From Bradyrhizobium sp. S69 (GTDB taxonomy: Bacteria > Pseudomonadota > Alphaproteobacteria > Rhizobiales > Xanthobacteraceae), in contig NZ_LMUK01000047.1 in the NCBI RefSeq assembly GCF_009766005.1, positions 1 to 60,714 on the forward strand: DNA of 60,714 bases, read 5' to 3'. The notes beneath the pieces were generated by a model. That model saw only the letters and a list, made by a program, of their open reading frames with translations, was not told the origin of the DNA and made no database searches. The position numbers and the translations under genes were made by a program. This document shows, piece after piece, positions 54,650 to 60,714 of this stretch (position 1 is its first letter; each line of letters begins with the position of its first letter).

Positions 54650-54735
54650 AGCATGTTTCAACCAAGTTGAAGCATGCTCGTCGGTGATCTTGTCGCTTGA
54701 GCATGATCTGCGGGCAAACGCCTCGCGTTTGTCGC
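54650..54735. repeat. Two stem-loops in the ahcY to membrane-protein gap
   Basis: AGCATG-T-TTCAAC pairs with GTTGAA-GCATGCT at 54650-54678, and GCGGGCAAACGC pairs with GCGTTTGTCGC at 54710-54735. A GAGCATGATC segment between them is a common intergenic repeat word in Bradyrhizobium. The structures lie 28-110 nt beyond the ahcY stop and may be its transcript end. Confidence 0.6.
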
Positions 54736-54762
54736 AGCATCAAGCTCCAAGCGGTAGATTTC

Positions 54763-56166
54763 TCAATACCGGTAGTGATCCGCCTTGAACGGGCCTTCCG
54801 GCTTGACGCCGATATAGTCGGCCTGGTCGGGCCGCAGCTTCGTCAGCTTCACGCCGATCTTGGCGAGATGCAGCCGGGCGACCTTTTCGTCGAGCGATTT
54901 CGGCAGCACATAGACCTTCTTGCCGAATTTGCCGTCCTTGTTGTTGGCGAACAGCTCGATCTGCGCCAGCGTCTGGTTGGTGAAGGAAGCCGACATCACG
55001 AAGCTCGGATGACCCATGGCGTTGCCGAGGTTCACCAGACGGCCTTCCGACAGCAGGATGATGCGATGCTTGTCGGGGAATTCGATCTCGTCGACCTGCG
55101 GCTTGACGTTGGTCCACCTCAGGTTCTTCAGACCCGCGATCTGGATCTCGTTGTCGAAATGCCCGATGTTGCAGACGATGGCGCGATCCTTCATCGCGCG
55201 CATATGCTCGATGGTGATGATGTCCTTGTTGCCGGTCGCGGTGACGAAGATGTCGGCGCGCGGCGCGGCCTCTTCCATCGTGACGACTTCATAGCCTTCC
55301 ATCGCCGCCTGCAGCGCGCAGATCGGATCGACTTCGGACACCATGACGCGGCAGCCGGCCTGGCGCAGCGAGGCGGCCGAACCCTTGCCGACGTCACCGA
55401 AGCCCGCGACCATCGCCACCTTGCCCGACATCATCACGTCGGTGCCGCGGCGGATGCCGTCGACCAGCGATTCACGGCAGCCATACAGGTTGTCGAATTT
55501 CGATTTCGTCACGCTGTCGTTGACGTTGATCGCCGGGAACAGCAGCTTGCCGCTCTTTTCCATTTCATAAAGGCGATGCACGCCTGTGGTGGTCTCTTCC
55601 GAGACGCCCTTGATGTTCTTGGCGATCTCGGCGAACCAGCCTTTCGGCTTCTCCTTGAGGAGCTTCTTGATCAGCGCGAAGAACACTTCCTCCTCTTCCG
55701 AACCGGGCTTGTCGAGGAACGCGACATCGCCGTTCTCGGCGCGCAGGCCGTGATGCACCAGCATGGTGGCGTCGCCGCCATCGTCGAGGATCATGTTGGG
55801 CGTACCGCCGCCGTGCCAGTCGAACAGCTTGGCGGTGTAATCCCAATACTCAGTCAGGGTTTCGCCCTTGACCGCGAACACCGGAATGCCGGCCGCGGCG
55901 ATCGCTGCCGCCGCATGATCCTGCGTCGAATAGATGTTGCAGGAAACCCAGCGGATGTCGGCGCCGAGTGCGGCCAATGTTTCGATCAAAACCGCGGTCT
56001 GGATCGTCATGTGCAGCGAGCCCGCGATCCGCGCGCCCTTCAGCGGCTTGGTCGGGCCGTATTCTTCCCGCGTCGCCATCAGGCCGGGCATTTCGGTCTC
56101 GGCCAGCGAGATTTCCTTGCGGCCGAAATCGGCGAGCGAGATGTCCTTGACGATGTAATCGGTCAT
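54763..56166 (-). CDS. ahcY: Adenosylhomocysteinase
   Basis: A 467-residue NAD-dependent enzyme that splits S-adenosylhomocysteine to adenosine and homocysteine, removing the product inhibitor of methyltransferases. Visible motifs are SCNIYSTQDHAAAAI, INVNDSVTKSKFDN with the substrate lysine, the NAD site VAGFGDVGKGSA, and the C-terminal KADHYRY. Length is standard for the long bacterial form. It lies 128 nt downstream of metK. I looked for an SAH riboswitch in the gap and could not recognise one. Confidence 0.97.
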   Translation of the reverse strand: MTDYIVKDISLADFGRKEISLAETEMPGLMATREEYGPTKPLKGARIAGSLHMTIQTAVLIETLAALGADIRWVSCNIYSTQDHAAAAIAAAGIPVFAVKGETLTEYWDYTAKLFDWHGGGTPNMILDDGGDATMLVHHGLRAENGDVAFLDKPGSEEEEVFFALIKKLLKEKPKGWFAEIAKNIKGVSEETTTGVHRLYEMEKSGKLLFPAINVNDSVTKSKFDNLYGCRESLVDGIRRGTDVMMSGKVAMVAGFGDVGKGSAASLRQAGCRVMVSEVDPICALQAAMEGYEVVTMEEAAPRADIFVTATGNKDIITIEHMRAMKDRAIVCNIGHFDNEIQIAGLKNLRWTNVKPQVDEIEFPDKHRIILLSEGRLVNLGNAMGHPSFVMSASFTNQTLAQIELFANNKDGKFGKKVYVLPKSLDEKVARLHLAKIGVKLTKLRPDQADYIGVKPEGPFKADHYRY

Positions 56167-56259
56167 GTAGTGGTTTTCCCAAACAGAGTAATGCGGACCT
56201 ATCGATACGATAAGAAGCGGAACGCTTTGTGACGATCTGCGCCGCTAAATGCGCGGCAG

Positions 56260-56283
56260 TCTCTCCCCGCAAGCGGGGAGAGA
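56260..56283. repeat. Strong hairpin between metK and ahcY
   Basis: TCTCTCCCCGC and GCGGGGAGAGA form a perfect stem with a two-base loop, starting 12 nt after the metK stop. A weaker stem (TGCCGC/GCGGCG type) follows. Without a T run it is more likely a processing or stabilising element than a terminator, so metK and ahcY may be partly co-transcribed. Confidence 0.65.
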
Positions 56284-56294
56284 CGAAGACGAAA

Positions 56295-57557
56295 CTAGAA
56301 CGCGCCCTTGAGCTGGCTGACGAGGTCAGTCTTCTCCCAGGAGAAGCCGCCGTCCTTTTCCGACGCACGGCCGAAATGGCCATAGGCCGCGGTGCGCTGG
56401 TAGATCGGGCGGTTCAGCTTGAGCGTACGGCGGATGTTGGTCGGCGTCAGCCGGAACAGCTGCGGCAGGATCTTCTCGAGCTTCTTCTCGTCGACCTTGC
56501 CGGTGCCGTGGGTATCGACCAGCACCGACATCGGATCGGCAACGCCGATCGCATAAGCGACCTGGATGGTGCAGCGATCGGCCAGACCGGCCGCGACCAC
56601 GTTCTTGGCGAGATAGCGCGTGGCATAAGCGGCCGAGCGATCGACCTTGGTCGGATCCTTGCCGGAGAATGCGCCGCCGCCGTGCGGGGCGTAACCACCG
56701 TAAGTATCGACGATGATCTTGCGTCCCGTCAGGCCGCAATCGCCGTCCGGTCCGCCGACCACGAAATTACCGGTCGGATTGACCAGGAAGTCGGAACCCT
56801 TCTGCGGCATCCAGCCCTTCGGCAGCGCCGATTCCACCGCGGTCGAGATCATGTCCTTGATCAGGCCGGGCGAGTATTTCTTGCCGTTGCGGCTCTTCTC
56901 GTTGTGCTGGGTCGAGACCACGACCTTGGTGCAGCCGACCGGCTTGCCGTCGACATACTTCACCGTGACCTGGCTCTTGGCGTCGGGCTGCAGATCGGCC
57001 AACTGGCCGTTGCGCCGCTTTTCCGACAGCACTTTGAGGATCTTGTGCGCGAAGTAGATCGGCGCGGGCATGTAAGAGCCCTTCTGGTACACTTCGCTCT
57101 CGGTACAGGCGTAGCCGAACATCATGCCCTGGTCACCGGCGCCCTCTTCTTCGCCGCTCTTCTTTTTCTTGGCATCGACGCCCATCGCGATGTCGGGCGA
57201 CTGGCCGTGCAGCAGCACTTCGACGTCGGCGCCGTGATAGGAGAAGCCGTTCTGGTCGTAGCCGATGTCCTTGACCACATCGCGCGCGATCTGGGTGATC
57301 AGCTCGCGGTCGACCACCGACTTGCCGTGGATGGTGCGGAACAACTGGCCGCGGCCCTCGCCGGCGATCACGATCTTGTTGGTCGTGCACAGCGTCTCGC
57401 AGCCGAGCCGGGTATTGACCGCGCTGTTGTCGGCAATGCCGAGTTCGACGTCCTTGGTGAGGAAAGCGTCGAGGATTGCATCCGAGATTTGATCCGAGAC
57501 CTTGTCCGGATGGCCTTCTGAAACCGACTCGCTGGTGAACAAATAAGACTCGCGCAT
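56295..57557 (-). CDS. metK: S-adenosylmethionine synthetase
   Basis: A 420-residue enzyme making SAM from methionine and ATP. Visible motifs are TSESVSEGHPDKVSDQISDA, GAGDQGMMFGYAC (hexapeptide region) and GGGAFSGKDPTKVDRSAAY. A Lys/Glu-rich insert (AKKKKSGEEE) precedes GAGDQG, as in other alphaproteobacteria. ATG 57557 follows AAAAGGGG. It lies between an HTH-methyltransferase gene and ahcY, all on one strand. Confidence 0.97.
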   Translation of the reverse strand: MRESYLFTSESVSEGHPDKVSDQISDAILDAFLTKDVELGIADNSAVNTRLGCETLCTTNKIVIAGEGRGQLFRTIHGKSVVDRELITQIARDVVKDIGYDQNGFSYHGADVEVLLHGQSPDIAMGVDAKKKKSGEEEGAGDQGMMFGYACTESEVYQKGSYMPAPIYFAHKILKVLSEKRRNGQLADLQPDAKSQVTVKYVDGKPVGCTKVVVSTQHNEKSRNGKKYSPGLIKDMISTAVESALPKGWMPQKGSDFLVNPTGNFVVGGPDGDCGLTGRKIIVDTYGGYAPHGGGAFSGKDPTKVDRSAAYATRYLAKNVVAAGLADRCTIQVAYAIGVADPMSVLVDTHGTGKVDEKKLEKILPQLFRLTPTNIRRTLKLNRPIYQRTAAYGHFGRASEKDGGFSWEKTDLVSQLKGAF

Positions 57558-57576
57558 CAACCAAACCCCTTTTTTT

Positions 57577-57596
57577 CCGCCGGACCTCGGCGGTCC
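57577..57596 (-). promoter_or_regulatory. Two mutually exclusive hairpins just before the metK ribosome-binding site
   Basis: On the metK mRNA strand the 20 bases contain GGACC/GGTCC and CCGCC/GGCGG, which share two bases and so cannot both form fully. An A7G4 ribosome-binding site follows at once, then ATG 20 nt beyond the hairpins. Such interlocked pairing is typical of translational switches and small pseudoknots. I cannot match it to a named SAM riboswitch. Confidence 0.35.
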
Positions 57597-57626
57597 TTTT
57601 CGTGTGTGTCCGTGTGTTTCGAAATG

Positions 57627-58979
57627 TCAGTCGCGACGGCGCGAGATGACGTAGGATTCATCGTAGAACCAGAGCCCGTTATGCTTGCGCAGAACTTCCC
57701 TGGCGGCATCGAGAGGACGGCTGCTTTGAGCCATTTCCGTCAACCGGTCGTCTTCAATCTGGGCGACATACACCGCCGCATTCCATGCCGCAAAGGCCGT
57801 CGAGGTTCCGATCGAGCCGGTGACCTCGTTGGGCAGCGCTTCCATATCATACCGGAAGATCGAGCGGTTATCCGCGTAGGTATTAATATTAAGGTCCCGC
57901 CCAGCCGACCCCAGCTCGTATTTCACGGCGCGCAATAGCTCATGGCGGCTGACCGCGAAAGGATTTTCTCCCGGCCATACGGCCTGGATTATCTCCAAAC
58001 CGGGATCCTGGCCGTGGGAGTGAATTCCAATCAAACGACCGCCTGCACGCAATGCCCGCGCCAGTGGTGCGATTATACGCTTGGCGCGGAAGTTCACCGA
58101 TGATTTTGCCCGGTAGGGCTGTGAGGCGATAATCAGATCAAAATTGGCCTCAGTGCGGCCGGCGCGCGGAATGATCGAATCGAGCAGGAATCGGTGATCT
58201 TCCCGATACAGCACCAGCGCGACTGGCCGCTCATAGATCGGCATGCCCGAACGCGGGCTGACCATCGCCCGCCAGTTCTGCTCCAGGAATGGACCGAGCT
58301 CGCCGATCTGGGCCTCGAAGTCGCCCGAGGAGGCACCGCGAAGCGCTACTTCATGCCACATCATTCCGGAAGCAGCTTGGGGCGAGGATGGCGTCAGCCA
58401 GGGCGCCTCGGCGTAGTACATGTTGGTGAGCACGAAGACGGTCGCCGGGTGCTCGAACAGCCGGTCCGGCACCTTGTCCAGCGTCAACCGGACATCTTCA
58501 AGGCTGAGCTCCTTGCCGGCGACGTAAAACGGCATGTGCGGAAAGCGGCCATGCATCGACCGCATCACCCGCGCCAGCACGGTGCCGTCGCCGCAGCCGG
58601 CATCGAACACCCGCAGCGCCGGCGGCCGCGGATGGATGCTGGACAATTCCAGCGCCACCCGTTCCGCGATCACCCGCTTTTCGCTGCAGGTATGGACGAA
58701 CAACAAATATTTCTGCCGGTTCTCGAAGAAGCGGAAATTACCGCGCGGATCGCGCTTCTCGGGGGGCACCTCGAGCCCCCGCGGCGGCGGCACCGCGCCG
58801 GTGGACGCCGCGATATAGGCCTGGATGCGGTCCAGCGTATCGACGGTGATGCGCTTGCCCTCCCGCAGCCGGTGCACGAGCTTGCCGTCATTGACGGCCC
58901 GCCGCCCAAAGGTCGATTCCGCCATATCGGCCTGGCGGCAGAATTCGTTGATCTGGCTGAGGATCCGGTCGTTTTTCAT
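57627..58979 (-). CDS. HTH-like domain fused to a SAM-dependent methyltransferase
   Basis: A 450-residue protein. The first 60 residues look like a small helical DNA-binding or dimerisation domain (STFGRRAVNDGKLVHRLREG, then KRITVDTLDRIQAYIA). From residue 90 comes a Rossmann methyltransferase with motif I VFDAGCGDGTVLARVM and a later FDLIIASQPYRAKSSVNF. A conserved Rhizobiales-type domain follows to the end. It sits 70 nt before metK, so it may be co-transcribed with the SAM supply and SAH removal genes. The methyl acceptor is unknown. Confidence 0.75.
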   Translation of the reverse strand: MKNDRILSQINEFCRQADMAESTFGRRAVNDGKLVHRLREGKRITVDTLDRIQAYIAASTGAVPPPRGLEVPPEKRDPRGNFRFFENRQKYLLFVHTCSEKRVIAERVALELSSIHPRPPALRVFDAGCGDGTVLARVMRSMHGRFPHMPFYVAGKELSLEDVRLTLDKVPDRLFEHPATVFVLTNMYYAEAPWLTPSSPQAASGMMWHEVALRGASSGDFEAQIGELGPFLEQNWRAMVSPRSGMPIYERPVALVLYREDHRFLLDSIIPRAGRTEANFDLIIASQPYRAKSSVNFRAKRIIAPLARALRAGGRLIGIHSHGQDPGLEIIQAVWPGENPFAVSRHELLRAVKYELGSAGRDLNINTYADNRSIFRYDMEALPNEVTGSIGTSTAFAAWNAAVYVAQIEDDRLTEMAQSSRPLDAAREVLRKHNGLWFYDESYVISRRRD

Positions 58980-59168
58980 CAGGACAGATTTGAGACCAGA
59001 ATTGGGGCCAGAAGTGGGAAGATCCGGTGGGCAGACGACAGTGACCTAGGTCTCCTACCACCCTTTGCCCACCTTGGAAACCCACCTTGGAAAGATCGCC
59101 CGCAGCCGGAAATTGCCGGAGTCGGGCTGATCGACAGGCGATTGCCCCAGCGCTCAAATTGGCGGGTT

Positions 59169-59285
59169 CGTCATTGCGAGCCAGCGGGTCGCGCGAATGC
59201 GCGCCCGATGACAGCCTCCGCGAAGCAATCCAGGACAACAAGGAAGGGCTGGATTGCTTCGTCGCAACTGCTCCTCGCAATGACG
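59169..59285. repeat. Nested palindromic intergenic repeat sharing a module with the CTAGAGC family
   Basis: Outer arms are CGTCATTGCGAG (59169-59180) and CTCGCAATGACG (59274-59285). An inner pair is GAAGCAATCCAG (59222-59233) and CTGGATTGCTTC (59249-59260). Next to the left arm (59179-59214) lies the inverse of the TGTCATCGGGCGCGC-ATT module found in repeat copies 1-3. It fills most of the 355-bp gap 58980-59334, which otherwise holds no gene. Confidence 0.75.
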
Positions 59286-59334
59286 GCTCAGCATGAACTC
59301 TTGGCGCTGCGCGCATCGCAAAACGGCCTCGCGA

Positions 59335-60657
59335 TCAGTGCCGCGCGTCGGCTTTCAAACCGACGCCCGGACCGATGTCGTCGAGCGCCCGATAGACCAG
59401 ATCTTTCAGATGGACGCGAAGGCTGTCGCGATCGGCGACGGTCTGCGCCATGAAGACGACGATCATGTCTTGTTTCGGATCGATCCAGAAGGTGGTGCCG
59501 CCGGCGCCCGACCAGTTCATCTCGCCGACCGAACCCTCGCCAGCGGTATGGCCGGGCTCCGTGCGGACCGAGAATCCCAGGCCGAACCCACAGCCCGAGC
59601 CGGGCAAGTAGTAGGGACCGGGCGCCACGCCAGATCCCGGCCCGATGTGATCTGAGCCCATGCTCAGGACGGTCTTCTCGCTGAGATACCGTTGGCCATC
59701 CAGCGTACCGCCGTTGAGCAGCATCTGGGCAAAACGGGCATAGTCAGCCACCGTCGAGACCATCCCATGGCCGCCGGCTTGCCATTTTTGCTCGACACGC
59801 GGATCGTTCATCACGAAATGGTCGGCGATGATCCGATCGTTCGGGAACGGCTCGGCGACCAGTGATTTTTGGGCGGGATCGGCCACATAGAATGCCGTGT
59901 CTTTCATGCCGAGCGGGTCCAGCAGTCGTTGCTTCTCGAACTGATAGAGCGATTGCCCCGAGACCACTTCGATCACGCGACCCAGGATGTCGGTCGAATG
60001 GCCGTAATCCCAGGTCGTGCCGGGCTGATAATCCAGCGGCAGCCTCGCGATCTTTTCGGCGAACCCGGCGTTGTCGAGATCACCATCGAACAAATGGGCA
60101 TCCGCGTAGGCCTTCTTGACCAGCCCCTCGCCGATGAAGCTGTAGGTTATCCCCGACGTGTGGCGCATCAGGTCCCGGATGGTGATCGGCTGCCTGGCGG
60201 GGACGAGGTCCAGCGTGACCGCGCCATTGGCGGCCTTCTGCTCGACGCCGACTTTGACGCTGGCGAATGACGGAATATATTTTGATAAGGGGTCGTCGAG
60301 CCCTAGCTTTCCGTCCTCGACGAGCATCATCGCGGCAACGGTCGTAATCGGCTTCGACATCGAGTAGATGCGGAAGATGCTGTTGGCGGTCATCGGCTGC
60401 TTGGTGCCGGGATCCCGCAGGCCAAAGCTCTTCAAATAAGCCGCCTCACCGTTGCGCTGGATCAGCACCACCGCGCCCGGAATCTTGTTTGCAGCGATCT
60501 CGGCCTCGAGATAGGCGTCGATGCCGCCCAACCCCTCGCGCGTAAACCCCGCTTCGATGGCGGGGGCACCGAGCGAACTCTCGGCCAGAGCGATGGTCAC
60601 GGCGAACGCAAGCGTCGCCGCCAGAGTGAGGGTGCTGAGCTTCGGTGGCGAGAACAT
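59335..60657 (-). CDS. Secreted serine hydrolase of the class C beta-lactamase/esterase family
   Basis: A 440-residue protein with a Sec signal peptide (STLTLAATLAFAVTIALA). The SxxK motif is SMSK in FRIYSMSKPITTV, and the second motif is YGHS (Tyr-x-Ser) in WDYGHSTDILG. FWIDPKQDMIVVFM near the end is a common esterase feature. True AmpC proteins have a C-terminal KTG; here the region reads GAGGTTFW, so an esterase or D-amino-acid peptidase role is more likely than beta-lactam resistance. ATG 60657 has GGGGGAG at better spacing than the ATG two codons upstream. Confidence 0.88.
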   Translation of the reverse strand: MFSPPKLSTLTLAATLAFAVTIALAESSLGAPAIEAGFTREGLGGIDAYLEAEIAANKIPGAVVLIQRNGEAAYLKSFGLRDPGTKQPMTANSIFRIYSMSKPITTVAAMMLVEDGKLGLDDPLSKYIPSFASVKVGVEQKAANGAVTLDLVPARQPITIRDLMRHTSGITYSFIGEGLVKKAYADAHLFDGDLDNAGFAEKIARLPLDYQPGTTWDYGHSTDILGRVIEVVSGQSLYQFEKQRLLDPLGMKDTAFYVADPAQKSLVAEPFPNDRIIADHFVMNDPRVEQKWQAGGHGMVSTVADYARFAQMLLNGGTLDGQRYLSEKTVLSMGSDHIGPGSGVAPGPYYLPGSGCGFGLGFSVRTEPGHTAGEGSVGEMNWSGAGGTTFWIDPKQDMIVVFMAQTVADRDSLRVHLKDLVYRALDDIGPGVGLKADARH

Positions 60658-60714
60658 CTGCATTTCTCCCCCGGTTGTTCGGGTACTACGCTTTGACGAT
60701 TTTAACGGTCGCTC

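Noticed and set aside
56167..56294. SAH riboswitch before ahcY
   Set aside because: The gap contains a symmetric CTCTCCCC hairpin and a weak second stem, but I cannot trace the SAH riboswitch consensus; a covariance-model search would decide.
54697..57521. Two long plus-strand frames opposite ahcY and metK (511 and 430 residues)
   Set aside because: Both mirror highly conserved housekeeping genes on the other strand and show no family motif.
58194..59453. 419-residue plus-strand frame opposite the HTH-methyltransferase gene
   Set aside because: Runs through a coding gene in antisense, then through a palindromic repeat and into another antisense gene.

Overview
The window looks like chromosomal DNA of a Bradyrhizobium-type alphaproteobacterium (Nitrobacteraceae/Rhizobiales). 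I infer this from the high GC of most genes, the large antisense shadow ORFs this creates, the lspL/lpcC-like/rfa heptose cluster, and the CTAGAGC-bounded intergenic repeats; no rRNA or other decisive marker is present. I saw no tRNA, CRISPR array, prophage or intact insertion sequence.

Layout. 1-310: short direct repeats resembling an IS21-family end, otherwise empty. 0.3-8.7 kb: a BMP-type nucleoside ABC importer operon (minus strand, with a WYL regulator behind it), divergent from a RutB-like cysteine amidohydrolase, an amidase and a TetR regulator. An 18-bp perfect palindrome sits in the shared control region, and I read the whole as one uptake-and-degradation unit for a nucleobase or ureide-like compound. 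8.7-18.7 kb: housekeeping and redox genes: GlsB-like membrane protein, thiD, an AsnC ligand-domain protein, a dihaem cytochrome c, a CHRD protein behind 19-bp repeats, CorA, a secreted alpha/beta hydrolase with a Cys nucleophile, cytochrome c-prime, an orphan form-II CoxL-like molybdenum hydroxylase and murJ.

18.9-41.5 kb: envelope polysaccharide and LPS. An oxidoreductase/aminotransferase pair (GnnA/GnnB-like, possibly for the 2,3-diamino sugar of lipid A) is followed by an AT-rich island with an OafA-type acyltransferase and decayed genes, including a broken XRE regulator. Then come manC and lspL (GDP-mannose, UDP-GalA), a flippase-like membrane protein, a WecA-type initiating transferase, a CapD/FlaA1 dehydratase, an O-antigen ligase, heptose genes hldE, hldD, waaF and gmhB, an LpcC-like mannosyltransferase, galE and an MsbA-type exporter. 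Together they supply inner-core heptose, nucleotide sugars, O-chain initiation, ligation and lipid export; gmhA is not in the window.

41.5-47.1 kb: a fumarylacetoacetase-family hydrolase, a B12-binding-type radical SAM membrane protein, small conserved-looking hypotheticals and a Baeyer-Villiger-type monooxygenase. 47.2-54.6 kb: a second surface-glycan or glycolipid set: two methyltransferases, two large GT-C-like membrane proteins, a PAP2/Ipt-like enzyme and a DPM1/GtrB-like polyprenyl-phosphate glycosyltransferase. 54.8-59 kb: an S-adenosylmethionine module (HTH-methyltransferase fusion, metK, ahcY), with two mutually exclusive hairpins just before the metK ribosome-binding site. 59.3-60.7 kb: a secreted class-C beta-lactamase-family serine hydrolase.

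A modular palindromic repeat (three full copies, one half copy, one shared module in another repeat) is scattered through the intergenic spaces. Its stem carries compensatory base changes between copies.
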